A program made the position numbers and the translations under genes. This document shows positions 35,781 through 45,130 of a DNA stretch of 64,000 bases, piece by piece. The DNA is from Streptomyces albogriseolus. Its GTDB lineage: Bacteria > Actinomycetota > Actinomycetes > Streptomycetales > Streptomycetaceae. The stretch covers positions 1 through 64,000 of the forward strand of contig BMVA01000025.1 of assembly GCA_014650475.1 (NCBI GenBank), in the 5' to 3' direction. Numbering within the stretch: position 1 is the first letter of the stretch; every line of letters starts with the position of its first letter. The notes beneath the pieces were generated by a model. The model saw only the letters and a program-made list of their open reading frames with translations. It was not told the DNA's origin and did no database searches.

Positions 35781-36755
35781 GTGACACTCACTCCTGCCCA
35801 CATCGACAGCCCTTCCGTCTGGACCGACGCCCGGCTGCTGTACGCGCTGGAGGAAGTGGTCGAGAAGGAGCTCAACCGGCATCTGAAGGTCGCCAAGGAC
35901 TGGATGCCGCACGAGTACGTGCCGTGGAGCGACGGGCGCAACTTCCCGGGCTTCTTCGAGGACGGCGAGGCCTGGGACAAGGAGCAGTCGAAGGTCACCG
36001 AGGTCGGCCGCATCGCGCTCGTGGTGAACCTGCTGACGGAGGACAACCTCCCCAGCTACCACCACGAGATCGCCTCCCTGTTCGGCCGCGACGGCGCCTG
36101 GGGCACCTGGGTGCACCGCTGGACCGCCGAGGAGGGCCGCCACGGCATCGTGATGCGCGACTACCTGCTTGCCTCGCGCGCCGTGGACCCGGACAAGCTG
36201 GAGCAGTTCCGCATGGCGCACATGAGTGAGGGCTTCGAATCGGACAACCGGCACTCGATGCTGCACTCGGTCGCCTACGTGGCCTTCCAGGAGCTGGCCA
36301 CCCGCATCTCGCACCGCAACACCGGCCACCAGTCCGGCGACCCGGTCTGCGACCGCATGCTGGCGCGCATCGCGACCGACGAGAACCTGCACATGGTGTT
36401 CTACCGGAACCTGCTGAAGGCGGCGTTCGAACTCGCCCCCGACCTGACGATGCAGGCGGTGCGTGACGTGGTGGTGAACTTCCGCATGCCCGGCCACGGC
36501 ATCCCCGGCTTCGAGCGCGCCGCCGCCCAGATGGCCATCGGCGAGGTCTACAACATGCGCATCCACCACGACGACGTGCTGCAGCCGGTGCTGCGCTTCC
36601 TGAAGATCATGGAGATCGACGGGCTGGGCCCGGAGGGCCTCAAGGCGCAGGAGGAGCTCGGTCTGTTCCTCGGCGGGCTGGACGCCGAGGCGTGCAAGTT
36701 CGACGAGAAGCTCGCCGCCCGCAAGGCGCGGATGGCCGCCCGCGCCGCCGGCTGA
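35781..36755 (+). CDS. Acyl-ACP desaturase (soluble diiron)
   Basis: A 324-residue soluble desaturase of the plant stearoyl-ACP type. The two diiron half-sites are EEGRHG near residue 118 and DENLHM near residue 200, with a further carboxylate helix in TEDNLPSYHHEIA. It would introduce a cis double bond into acyl-ACP using ferredoxin and oxygen. Mycobacterial DesA1 and DesA2 are relatives. The start is GTG 35781 (VTLTPAHIDS) after a GGAGCC-type site. Monocistronic, under a striking repeat cluster that suggests tight regulation of membrane fluidity. Confidence 0.9.
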   Translation: MTLTPAHIDSPSVWTDARLLYALEEVVEKELNRHLKVAKDWMPHEYVPWSDGRNFPGFFEDGEAWDKEQSKVTEVGRIALVVNLLTEDNLPSYHHEIASLFGRDGAWGTWVHRWTAEEGRHGIVMRDYLLASRAVDPDKLEQFRMAHMSEGFESDNRHSMLHSVAYVAFQELATRISHRNTGHQSGDPVCDRMLARIATDENLHMVFYRNLLKAAFELAPDLTMQAVRDVVVNFRMPGHGIPGFERAAAQMAIGEVYNMRIHHDDVLQPVLRFLKIMEIDGLGPEGLKAQEELGLFLGGLDAEACKFDEKLAARKARMAARAAG

Positions 36756-36776
36756 GCCGGGTCCGGCCGGGGCGGC

Positions 36777-37025
36777 CTACGGGCGTCCGGTGCGCCGCAG
36801 TTCGAGGCGTTCCTTCTCGGACAGGCCGCCCCACACGCCGAAGCGCATGTCGTTTGTGAGGGCGTACTCCAGACAGGTCGCGCGGATCGGGCACATGCCG
36901 CAGATGCGCTTGGCCTCACGGACCGAGCTGCCGGGCTCGGGGAAGAAGAAGTCTCCCCCGGTCTGCGCGCACAGCGCCTCCTCCTGCCAGGTGAGGTCGG
37001 GTGGCGTCAATGTGTCGGTGTGCAT
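36777..37025 (-). CDS. WhiB family Fe-S transcription factor (Wbl)
   Basis: An 82-residue Wbl protein. Four cysteines bind the 4Fe-4S cluster: Cys19, Cys42, Cys45 and Cys51 (C-x22-C-x2-C-x5-C). The G(V/I)WGG turn is FGVWGG at residues 62-67, followed by a basic C-terminal segment (LSEKERLELRRTGRP) for DNA contact. Wbl proteins partner with sigma HrdB and sense redox or nitric oxide. I recall a Wbl gene in the same place in S. coelicolor but will not assign the letter. It is convergent with the desaturase gene, 21 bp apart. Confidence 0.92.
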   Translation of the reverse strand: MHTDTLTPPDLTWQEEALCAQTGGDFFFPEPGSSVREAKRICGMCPIRATCLEYALTNDMRFGVWGGLSEKERLELRRTGRP

Positions 37026-37173
37026 GGCCGGAAGCGTGCCCGAGCGGGAAAAACGTTCGATCAACGCGGCATCAACGCCGGACCCGTACCGCGGCCCCGG
37101 TCCGGCCGAACCCGCGCGGCGGTCACGATGATGACGGCCGGCACCCCGGCCGCGCACGGCGGCGCGCCGGACG

Positions 37174-37968
37174 TCAGGTCTCGCGCGGGTCGCCCCTGAG
37201 CACCGCGAAGCGCGCGCCGTACGGGTCCTCCAGGCGGGCCAGCCGGCCCACCCCGGGGATCGAGGTGGCGGGCATCCGCACCCGGCCGCCCAGCTCGGCG
37301 GCGCGCGCCACCACGGCGTCCGGGTCCTCGGCGCCGATGTACGGCAGCCAGTGCGGCCGGCTCCCGTCCGCCTCGACGGGGTCGTCGGCGAGCGGCACCA
37401 TCCCGCCGAAGGCGCCCTCCTCCCCCGCTCCCTGCGGGCTGACGGAGGTGTAGACACCGCCGGGGAAGCTCACCGCGGACGTCTCCCAGCCGAGGACCGC
37501 GTGGTAGAAGGCGGCGGCGCGGGCGATGTCCGGCGTGTACAGCTCGGCCCAGCAGAGGCTGCCCGCCTCGCCGGCCGACTCCAGCCCCTCGCGCCGCCCG
37601 GGCTGCCACACGCCGAAGGCGGCCCCCATCTGGTCGGCGAGAACCGCCGACCGGCCCTGCTCCCCCACGGTGACCGGCGGCGCCGGCACGCTGCCCCTGG
37701 CCTTGCGGACCGCCTCGGCGGTCGCGTCGGCGTCGGAACACTGGAAGTACACGGTCCAGCCGGCCGGGTCCTGGCCGCCGGCCGGCGGCGCGCAGCCCGC
37801 GACGATCCGGCCCGCCCGCTCCAGGAAGCCGTAGCCGCCGCCCTCGGGTCCCGCGGAACGGTACGACCAGCCGAACAGGGCGCGGTAGAAGGACGCGGCG
37901 CCCTCGGGGTCGGGCGTGGCGACGTCGATCCAGCAGGGCGCGCCGTCGACGAAGCGGGTGGTGAGCAT
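37174..37968 (-). CDS. Two-domain VOC (glyoxalase/bleomycin-resistance fold) protein
   Basis: A 264-residue tandem vicinal-oxygen-chelate protein. Domain 1 starts CWIDVATPDPEGAASFYRALFGW and domain 2 CWAELYTPDIARAAAFYHAVLGW, each about 125 residues and ending in a DPYGARFAVL-type strand. It is the layout of the Streptomyces hydroxylase/glyoxalase-like proteins whose substrates are mostly unknown. ATG 37968 has a GGAGGAGG ribosome site, which rules out the longer reading to 38028. It is the only gene between the Wbl and LacI genes and probably monocistronic. Confidence 0.85.
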   Translation of the reverse strand: MLTTRFVDGAPCWIDVATPDPEGAASFYRALFGWSYRSAGPEGGGYGFLERAGRIVAGCAPPAGGQDPAGWTVYFQCSDADATAEAVRKARGSVPAPPVTVGEQGRSAVLADQMGAAFGVWQPGRREGLESAGEAGSLCWAELYTPDIARAAAFYHAVLGWETSAVSFPGGVYTSVSPQGAGEEGAFGGMVPLADDPVEADGSRPHWLPYIGAEDPDAVVARAAELGGRVRMPATSIPGVGRLARLEDPYGARFAVLRGDPRET

Positions 37969-38077
37969 GGTGCCTCCTCCGGGAGTCCCGTCGCCTGCTC
38001 CGCCGAGTCTTCCACCCCCCGCCGACAATCGCCCCGGACGGCACCCGGACGGCCCGCGTCCGATCGGGGACCGGGGG

Positions 38078-39118
38078 TCAGGCGGACGCCCGGCGGACCA
38101 GCGTGACCGGCAGCACCACCCCGGAAGGGCCGGCGCCGGCGGTCTCGTCCGGCGCGGTGCCGGGCTCCAGGTCGCGCAGCAGCAGACGGGCCATCAGGCG
38201 GCCCATCTCCTCGATGTCCTGACGGACCGTGGTGAGCGGGGGTTCGGTCTGCTCGGCGATCGGCAGCATGTCGTCGAAGCCGACCACGGCGACGTCGTCG
38301 GGCACCCGCCGGCCGTGCTCGCGCAGCGCCCGCAGGGCGCCCGCCGCCATCAGGTCGTTGCCGGCGAAGACCGCTTCCAGGTCGGGGCGGCGGCCGAGCA
38401 GTTCCCGCATGGCCCGCTCGCCGCTCGCGGCGGTGAAGTCGCCCTCCTCGACGAGTGCCGGGTCGGGGTCGGCCATGACGTCCCGGAAGCCGTCGAGCCG
38501 GTCCACGGCCGAGGTCTGGTCGAGGGCGCCGGTGATGTGCGCGATCCGGCTGCGGCCGAGGGAGAGGAGATGGCGTACGGCGTCGCGGGCCCCGCCCCGG
38601 TTGTCGGTGTCGACGTAGCGGACGCCGTCCTCGCCGCCGTTCCAGTGCGGCCGGCCGCCGAACACGGTCGGCAGTCCGGCGCGCTGGATCAGTCCGGGCA
38701 GCGGGTCGTCGATGTGCAGGGAGAACACCAGGGCGCCGTCGACGTGGCCGCCGGCCAGGTAGCGGGCGACGCGCGCGTGGTCGTCGCGGTCCTCGGTGAG
38801 CAGCAGCACCAGCTGGTTGTCGTGGGCGGTGAGCTCCTTGCTGATGCCGCGCAGCTGCCGGGCGAAGAAGGGGTCGGCGAAGACCCGGGTCTCCGGTTCG
38901 GCCACGATGACGGCGACGGCGTCGTGGCGCCGGGTGACCAGGCTGCGGGCGGCCTGGTTGGGGACGTAGCCGAGTTCGTCCACCGCACGCCGGACGCGCT
39001 CGGCCAGGGGTTCGCGCACTCCGTCGAAGCCGTTGACCACACGGGACACCGTGGCCCGGGAGACCCCGGCCCGCGCGGCCACGGCCTCCAGCGTGGGACG
39101 TGGCGCACTCTCGCTCAC
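38078..39118 (-). CDS. LacI family transcriptional regulator
   Basis: A 346-residue regulator. The N-terminal HTH reads TLEAVAARAGVSRATVSRVVNG, with the hinge region LGYVPNQAARSLVTRR. The periplasmic-binding-protein-like effector domain follows (AVAVIVAEPETRVFADPFFA to the C-terminus), including the signature FAGNDLMAAGALRALREHG. A sugar is the usual effector. GTG 39118 was preferred over GTG 39133 because GAGGAG stands 7 bases before it. A perfect 22-bp palindrome lies 53 bp upstream and is its likely operator. The divergent or downstream sugar-oxidation genes are candidate targets. Confidence 0.88.
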   Translation of the reverse strand: MSESAPRPTLEAVAARAGVSRATVSRVVNGFDGVREPLAERVRRAVDELGYVPNQAARSLVTRRHDAVAVIVAEPETRVFADPFFARQLRGISKELTAHDNQLVLLLTEDRDDHARVARYLAGGHVDGALVFSLHIDDPLPGLIQRAGLPTVFGGRPHWNGGEDGVRYVDTDNRGGARDAVRHLLSLGRSRIAHITGALDQTSAVDRLDGFRDVMADPDPALVEEGDFTAASGERAMRELLGRRPDLEAVFAGNDLMAAGALRALREHGRRVPDDVAVVGFDDMLPIAEQTEPPLTTVRQDIEEMGRLMARLLLRDLEPGTAPDETAGAGPSGVVLPVTLVRRASA

Positions 39119-39170
39119 TTCGGGGCTCCTCACCTGGCGGTTGGCCGAAAGGATAGCCCCGACCGGCCCG

Positions 39171-39192
39171 GCGGCGAGAGCGCTCTCGCCGC
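39171..39192. promoter_or_regulatory. 22-bp perfect palindrome, LacI-type operator candidate
   Basis: The sequence is perfectly symmetric, with half-site GCGGCGAGAGC and core GAGAGCGCTCTC, the central-CG form used by LacI-family repressors. It sits between the lacI-type start codon (39118) and the laccase stop (39207). It could also serve as a hairpin terminator for the laccase gene, since it begins 15 bp beyond that stop. Confidence 0.65.
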
Positions 39193-39206
39193 GTGCGGGC
39201 CGTCCG

Positions 39207-40196
39207 TCAGTGCGCGTGCCCGGACTTCTTCCCGGCGGACCCGGTGTGGCCGCCGTGCTCGTGCGGGTGGTAGCCGGGGATGGTGCCGTCCGGTTTCTTC
39301 ACCAGGAACAGGCCGACCATGCCCATGTCGGCGTGGCTCTGGACGTGGCAGTGGTACATCCAGGCGCCCGCGCCCACCCCCTCCCCCGCGATCACCTGGA
39401 AGCCGAAGGAGTCGGCGGGGCCGCAGATCTTGGTGTCGACGACCCGGGTGGGGTCGTCGGGCCCGGTGAGGATGCCGGTGCGGTTGTCCGCCCAGCGGTG
39501 ACCGTGCATGTGGAAGGTGTGGTAGTACTCGCCGTGCGTGATCATGACGATCTCGACCCGGTCGCCCACGGTGGCCTCGACGTTGGGGCCGGTGTGCGCG
39601 GGCTGGTTGTTGATCGTCATGTCGTTGAAGACGATGGTGTGGGTGGCGTCGGGCAGGACATCGCCCTTGCGGCGCACGATCACGGGCCCGTACAGGCCCC
39701 TGCGGATGCCTCCGGTGCCGTGCTCCGTTCCGACGACGTGGTCGTGGTAGTGCCAGTAGCCCGCGCTGCCCGACCGCCAGGTACCGTCCGCGCGGCGACC
39801 GGGCTCATGGGTGCGCCAGGTGTAGGTGCGGGTGCCGCCGGGTTCGACGGCGCTCCTGGTCTGCCGGGTGCCGTCGCTGGTGATCTCGTAGTCGACGCCG
39901 TGGACGTGCAGGCTCACCGGCACGTCCGTGGTGTTCTCGAACTCGATGTGCAGGGTGTCGCCCTCGTTGAGCTCGATCAGCGGGCCGGGGACCGTCGCCC
40001 TGCCCTTCTCGAAGCCGTAGCCCATCTGCCCGCCGGCCAGCCGCTCGGCGTACATCTTGATGCGGCGCACCTCGCCCCCGGCGGGCGCGGTCCGCGCCGG
40101 TGCGGTCGCGCTCATGGCCTCGGGCGCCACCGACAACGATGTCGCCACGGCCGCGCCGCCCAGGAGCACCCGCCGGTTGAAACCGCGTCTGTCCAT
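39207..40196 (-). CDS. Small (two-domain) laccase, SLAC type
   Basis: A 329-residue secreted multicopper oxidase. A Tat signal ([20 protein letters not shown]) predicts export in folded form. Copper ligands are visible as [19 protein letters not shown] and [12 protein letters not shown]. Only two cupredoxin domains are present, the small-laccase type that works as a trimer, first described in S. coelicolor. It oxidises phenols and other donors with reduction of oxygen to water outside the cell. The C-terminus is His/Gly rich ([20 protein letters not shown]). It is divergent from the ThuA/sugar dehydrogenase gene across 162 bp. Confidence 0.93.
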   Translation of the reverse strand: MDRRGFNRRVLLGGAAVATSLSVAPEAMSATAPARTAPAGGEVRRIKMYAERLAGGQMGYGFEKGRATVPGPLIELNEGDTLHIEFENTTDVPVSLHVHGVDYEITSDGTRQTRSAVEPGGTRTYTWRTHEPGRRADGTWRSGSAGYWHYHDHVVGTEHGTGGIRRGLYGPVIVRRKGDVLPDATHTIVFNDMTINNQPAHTGPNVEATVGDRVEIVMITHGEYYHTFHMHGHRWADNRTGILTGPDDPTRVVDTKICGPADSFGFQVIAGEGVGAGAWMYHCHVQSHADMGMVGLFLVKKPDGTIPGYHPHEHGGHTGSAGKKSGHAH

Positions 40197-40358
40197 GCCG
40201 AACTCCCCAGATGGCTGTCATGAACCTGTGAAACCGTAGCGGCCCGGCCCGTGTTTATCCACACTCAGGACAAAGTCCGTTTCTTTGCCGCGATAGGTCT
40301 TGGCGTCTGACGCAAAGAGGTCTAGCTTCCTTGACGCTGTTGCTGCGACCGAGGAGGG

Positions 40359-42902
40359 GTGGGTGGCCACGTGCGGTCCACATCGCATCACGAACCCATG
40401 GATTCAGCAGGGTTGGACACGTCGAGTACCTCGAACGCACGAAGGACGAGAATCAGACGACGCGCCTGGGCGGCCACCGTGGCCGCCGGTGTCGTCGCCG
40501 CCGGCCTGCTGTCGGGTCCCGCCAGCGCGCGACCGGCCCCGGATCCGTCCCTGACAACGATGTCCATCACGTCGCCGCCCGGCGGCGCGAACGTCCGTGT
40601 GCTGCTGTTCTACGGCTCGGCGGCGGGCGGTGAGGAGTCACCGCTGGTGAACGCCGGGATCGCGGCGATCGAGCGGATCGGGCAGACCGGTCCGGAGAAC
40701 CAGCGCTTCACGGTGACCGCCACCGGTGACGCGTCGGTCTTCACCAACGACAAGAAGCTGAGCCGTTTCAACACGATCGTGTTCCTCACCGGCGGCGGGG
40801 ACGTCCTCGACCCGGAGCAGGAGGCGGGCCTCGAGGCGTACATGGAGGCCGGCGGCGGTTTCGTCGGCCTGCACGACGCGGCCCGCGCGGAGCCGTACTC
40901 GGACTGGTTCACCGGTCTGATCGGCGCCCGCCCGGCTGCGGGCCAGACCACGGTGCAGCGGGCGACCGTGGAGGTCGGCGACCGGGTGCACCCGGCGACC
41001 AGGAGCCTGCCGCTGGAGTGGAAGCGGCCCGACAAGTGGCTGAACTGGACCGAGAACCCCTCCGGCGAAGTGCACACGGTGGCCCGGGTCCGCGAGTCGA
41101 CGTACCAGCCCGGCGCCGGCGCAGGCGGCTGGGACCACCCGGTCAGCTGGTGCCGTGACTACGACGGCGGCCGCTCCTTCTACACCGGCATGGGCGGCAC
41201 GGTGTCGTCCTACGACGAGACCGACTTCCGCGAGCATCTGCGCGGCGCCCTGCTGTGGACCACCCGCCTGGTGCGGGCCGACTGCAAGGCGACCATCACC
41301 GGGAACTACAAGGCGGAGCGGCTCACCCAGCCCAACCAGCCCGGACAGAACGACCAGATCGGCGAGCCGCACGGCCTGGTCACCGCGCCCGACGGCCGTG
41401 TGTTCTACATCGGCCGGGGCGGCGCGGACGCCTCCCAGCCGGTCGTCACCGACTGGAACGACCCGGATGTCGGCAAGGGCACGGGAGAGATCCACGTCTA
41501 CGACCCGAGGACCAAGAAGGTCACCCTCGCCGGCGCGCTCACCGTCTTCGGCAACAAGGGCGGCGGCGACGAGCTGACCAAGGTCGAGGAGGGTCTGCTC
41601 GGGATCGAGCTCGATCCGGAGTTCGCCCGGAACGGATGGGTGTACCTGCACTACACCCCGCACTCCGGGATCGACCGGGACACGCGCATGGCCGAGCGGC
41701 GGGTCTCCCGCTTCACGCTCGACCACGCCACCGGCAAGCTGGACCTGCGCAGCGAGAAGGTGCTGCTGACGTGGCCGGTGCAGATCCACAGCTGCTGCCA
41801 CGCGGGCGGCGGGATGGCCTGGGACTCCAAGGGCAACCTGTACATCGCCACCGGTGACAACAACTCCAGCGGCTTCAGCGCCGGCTACTCGGGCAACAAC
41901 CCGCAGCCCCACTACAAGGGCGTGTCCTTCGCCGACGCGCGCCGCACCGCCGGCAACACCAACAACCTCAACGGCAAGATCCTGCGCATCCACCCGGAGC
42001 CGGACGGCACGTACACCCTCCCCGAGGGCAACCTGTTCACCGGCAAGGAGACCGACGAGGGCGGCGGCAAGACCCGCGGCGAGATCTACGTGATGGGCGT
42101 GCGCAACCCGGCGCGCATCTCCGTCGACCAGAAGACCGACATCCTCTACGCGGGCTGGGTCGGCCCGGACGCGGGCGCCCCCTCGGCGACCTGGGGCCCG
42201 GCCAAGTACGACACCTTCGCCGTCATCACCAAGGCGTCCAACCGCGGCTGGCCGTACTGCATGGGCAACAAGCAGCCCTACCGGGACCGCAACCTGCCCG
42301 ACCCGTCCAAGCCGCTGGGCTGGTACGACTGCGACCACCCGAAGAACGAGTCGCCGAACAACGACGGCCTGGTCAACCTGCCGCCGGTGACCGGCAACAA
42401 CATCTGGTACGCGCCGCAGGGCGGCGGCCCGGACTTCCCGCGCGACGAGAACGGCGTCCCGTCCTACAAGCAGGACGAGGCGACGTACCGGCTGCCCTGG
42501 CTCAAGGGCGGCGGGCAGGCCGCGATGAACGGGCCGGTCTACCGCTACGACGAGGCGAACTCCAGTGACGTCAAGTGGCCCGCGTACTGGGACGGCAAGT
42601 GGTTCGTCGGCGACTTCTACGACGCCGACCAGCCGCGCAACGCGGTGCTGATGGATCCGAGGACGCAGGGCGACGGCGGTCTGCCGGTGCACTCGGAGTC
42701 CCTGAAGAAGATCGTGCCGGTCGGCAACGACGGCATCAAGAACCTGATGGGCTGGACGTTCGGTCCGGACGGTGCGCTGTATGTGCTGGACTACGGGCGC
42801 GGGTTCTTCACCTCCGACGCCAAGTCCGCGCTGTGGCAGGTCACCTACACGGGCGGCGGGCCGACCCCGGCCGCCGGACAGCTGGCGAGGGGGACGCGGT
42901 GA
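40359..42902 (+). CDS. Secreted ThuA domain / PQQ-type sugar dehydrogenase fusion
   Basis: An 847-residue exported protein. Residues 30-58 form an Arg-rich signal (RTRIRRRAWAATVAAGVVAA, cut near GPASA). A ThuA-like domain (about 75-290) follows: VRVLLFYGSAAGG, FVGLHDAARAEPYSDWFTGLIG. The remainder is a glucose/sorbosone dehydrogenase propeller (about 310-830), with PHGLVTAPDGRVFYIG, EEGLLGIELDPEF, SCCHAGGGMAWDSKGNLYIA (His at the PQQ site) and MGVRNPARISVD. It should oxidise a sugar or glycoside with PQQ outside the cell. Start codons compete: GTG 40359 is 1 base after GAGGAGG; GTG 40371 and ATG 40398 are in frame. It overlaps the next gene by 4 bp. Confidence 0.87.
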   Translation: MGGHVRSTSHHEPMDSAGLDTSSTSNARRTRIRRRAWAATVAAGVVAAGLLSGPASARPAPDPSLTTMSITSPPGGANVRVLLFYGSAAGGEESPLVNAGIAAIERIGQTGPENQRFTVTATGDASVFTNDKKLSRFNTIVFLTGGGDVLDPEQEAGLEAYMEAGGGFVGLHDAARAEPYSDWFTGLIGARPAAGQTTVQRATVEVGDRVHPATRSLPLEWKRPDKWLNWTENPSGEVHTVARVRESTYQPGAGAGGWDHPVSWCRDYDGGRSFYTGMGGTVSSYDETDFREHLRGALLWTTRLVRADCKATITGNYKAERLTQPNQPGQNDQIGEPHGLVTAPDGRVFYIGRGGADASQPVVTDWNDPDVGKGTGEIHVYDPRTKKVTLAGALTVFGNKGGGDELTKVEEGLLGIELDPEFARNGWVYLHYTPHSGIDRDTRMAERRVSRFTLDHATGKLDLRSEKVLLTWPVQIHSCCHAGGGMAWDSKGNLYIATGDNNSSGFSAGYSGNNPQPHYKGVSFADARRTAGNTNNLNGKILRIHPEPDGTYTLPEGNLFTGKETDEGGGKTRGEIYVMGVRNPARISVDQKTDILYAGWVGPDAGAPSATWGPAKYDTFAVITKASNRGWPYCMGNKQPYRDRNLPDPSKPLGWYDCDHPKNESPNNDGLVNLPPVTGNNIWYAPQGGGPDFPRDENGVPSYKQDEATYRLPWLKGGGQAAMNGPVYRYDEANSSDVKWPAYWDGKWFVGDFYDADQPRNAVLMDPRTQGDGGLPVHSESLKKIVPVGNDGIKNLMGWTFGPDGALYVLDYGRGFFTSDAKSALWQVTYTGGGPTPAAGQLARGTR

Positions 42903-45103
42903 TACGCCGACCGAGAGTGTGGGCCGTGCTGCTGGCCGGCCTGATGACGCTGCTCGGCCTGCAGGCGCTGCCCGCCGCCGGGCAGCCGAGGGCCGAGGGC
43001 GCCCGCGCGGCGGCCCAGGTCCTCACCTGGACCGCCGACAACGACATCGACGCGTACCGGTCCGCGCCGGCCACGGCGGTGGCCGGTCCCGCGACGATCG
43101 TCTTCGAGAACAGCGAGGCCACCGGCAACACCACCGGCATGCCGCACACCCTGACGTTCGTCACCTCCGACCCGGAGTACAACAGCGACGTCCAGCTGAA
43201 CATCCTGGCCAACCCGTCCGACGCGCAGGGCGGCCGGCACACCGCGGAGGTGACGCTCACCCCGGGCAGGTACCTCTACCACTGCACCATCCCCGGCCAC
43301 GGGTCGATGCGGGGCGTGCTGACGGTCACCGAGGGCGGCGGAGAGGACACCACCGCGCCCGAGGTCACGGCGAAGGTCACCGGCACGCAGAACGACGCGG
43401 GCGCGTACGTCGGCGCCGCGACCGTGGCCCTCGATGCCACGGACGAGGGGTCGGGCGTGGACCACGTCGAGTACGTACTCGACGACGAGGAGGTCTGGCA
43501 GCCGTACACCGCCCCGGTCGTGGTCGACCAGGTCGGCACGCACACCGTCCGCTACCGCGCCCTGGACAGGGCCGGCAACGTGTCGGAGGAGAAGAGCGCC
43601 GGGTTCACCGTCGTCGCTCCTCCGTCGGACGACACCACGCCGCCGGAGACCTCGGCGACCGTGGACGGCGAGAAGAACGCCGACGGTCACTACATCGACA
43701 TGGCGACGGTCACCGTCACCGCGTCCGACACCGGCTCCGGCGTCAACACCATCGAGTACGCGCTCGGCGCGGACGGCGCATGGCAGCCGTACGCCGGTCC
43801 GGTGATGGTGCACGAGGCGGGCACGCACACCGTCCGCTACCGGGCCACCGACAAGGCGGGCAACGTCGCGGCGGAGAAGAGCGTGGAGTTCACGGTCGTC
43901 GCCGCACCTCCGCAGGACACCACCCCGCCCGCCACCGGCGTCACCGTGCAGGGTACGAAGAACTCCGACGGCGCCTACGTCGGCCGCGCCACGGTGACGG
44001 TCAGCGCCGACGACGGGCACGGCGGGTCCGGTGTGGCACGCGTCGAGTACTCCCTCGACGCCGGTCCGTACCTGGCGTACACCGCGCCCGTGGTGGTGGA
44101 CCGGGCCGGCCGGCACACCGTGGCCTACCGGGCCACCGACGAGGCCGGCAACACCTCCGAGCCGCTCACGGTGAGCTTCACGGTGGTGTCCGGCGGCGTG
44201 CCCGCGCCCCCCTGCCCCGAGTACGACGAGCGGCTGACGGTGATCGTCGGCACGGTCGACTCGGGAGTGCCGAACCGGGTGACCGACAACCGGTGCCGGA
44301 TCGGCGAGATGATCGAGGACGAGAAGGAGTGGACCTCGCAGGCGTTGTTCCTGAAGCACGTCAGGACGGTGCTGGACGCGCTGGAGAAGGAAGGGGTCGT
44401 CGACCGGCGGGAGTACCGGGCGATCAACAAGGCGGCCCGGCAGTCCGGCATCGGCACGCCCGGCCAGACCGAGGGGTACCGCACCATCCTGGACGGCACG
44501 GAGGAGTCGTTCGCCAAGTGGGAGCAGGTGGGCGGCGGTTCGTTCAGCCTGAACCCGGACGGGTCGATCACCTCGGGCACCACCCGGGGCGGGCTCGGCA
44601 TGCTGTGGTTCCCGCAGCGCACGTACGGCGACTTCTCGCTGAAGCTCCAGTGGCGTGACGACGCCCCGGGCACCGGCAACGCCAACTCCGGTGTGTTCGT
44701 GCGGTTCCCGCAGATCCACGACCATCCGGAGGAGCCCCGGCCCGAGTGGGCGGCGATCAGATTCGGGCACGAGGTCCAGGTGTTCGACTCGCCCACCGGG
44801 GACATGTACAAGACCGGCTCCGTGTACGGCTTCGACCGTGTGGGCCTGGCCGGCGCGGGCGTGACGCAGAAGGGCACCTGGAACGACTACGAGATCCGAG
44901 TGGTGGACCAGCACTACGAGGTCTACCGCAACGGCGTGCTGATCAACGAGTTCGACAACATCGGCGGTCTGGACTTCTCCCCGCCGCGCTCGGACGACCC
45001 GGGCACGGACGGGCGGCGGTACGCCTCCGGCTACATCGGACTGCAGGTGCACGGCACGACGGACGTCGTCTCCTACCGGGACGTGCGGATCAAGGACCTG
45101 TAG
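42899..45103 (+). CDS. Secreted cupredoxin / Ig-like repeat / DUF1080 fusion protein
   Basis: A 734-residue exported protein. After a signal peptide (VWAVLLAGLMTLLGLQALPA) comes a plastocyanin-like cupredoxin (about 45-140) with copper ligands His in GMPHTLTF and Cys, His in YHCTIPGHGSM. Three OmpL47-type beta repeats follow (about 145-430), each starting DTT(A/P)P and ending HTVRYRA or HTVAYRATD. A linker precedes a C-terminal DUF1080 domain (about 520-734): NANSGVFVRFP, EVQVFDSP, TGSVYGF, GYIGLQVHG. DUF1080 is known as a 3-keto-disaccharide hydrolase-type domain. GTGA overlap with the preceding dehydrogenase gene shows they are co-expressed. Confidence 0.85.
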   Translation: MIRRPRVWAVLLAGLMTLLGLQALPAAGQPRAEGARAAAQVLTWTADNDIDAYRSAPATAVAGPATIVFENSEATGNTTGMPHTLTFVTSDPEYNSDVQLNILANPSDAQGGRHTAEVTLTPGRYLYHCTIPGHGSMRGVLTVTEGGGEDTTAPEVTAKVTGTQNDAGAYVGAATVALDATDEGSGVDHVEYVLDDEEVWQPYTAPVVVDQVGTHTVRYRALDRAGNVSEEKSAGFTVVAPPSDDTTPPETSATVDGEKNADGHYIDMATVTVTASDTGSGVNTIEYALGADGAWQPYAGPVMVHEAGTHTVRYRATDKAGNVAAEKSVEFTVVAAPPQDTTPPATGVTVQGTKNSDGAYVGRATVTVSADDGHGGSGVARVEYSLDAGPYLAYTAPVVVDRAGRHTVAYRATDEAGNTSEPLTVSFTVVSGGVPAPPCPEYDERLTVIVGTVDSGVPNRVTDNRCRIGEMIEDEKEWTSQALFLKHVRTVLDALEKEGVVDRREYRAINKAARQSGIGTPGQTEGYRTILDGTEESFAKWEQVGGGSFSLNPDGSITSGTTRGGLGMLWFPQRTYGDFSLKLQWRDDAPGTGNANSGVFVRFPQIHDHPEEPRPEWAAIRFGHEVQVFDSPTGDMYKTGSVYGFDRVGLAGAGVTQKGTWNDYEIRVVDQHYEVYRNGVLINEFDNIGGLDFSPPRSDDPGTDGRRYASGYIGLQVHGTTDVVSYRDVRIKDL

Positions 45104-45130
45104 GGCGAGAGGGTTCGTGAACGAGCCGGG

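Noticed and set aside
40268-40318. GGACAAAGTCC and TCTTTGC/GCAAAGA inverted repeats between laccase and ThuA genes as operators
   Set aside because: Short arms or wide spacing and no second copy; not strong enough to list as a site.
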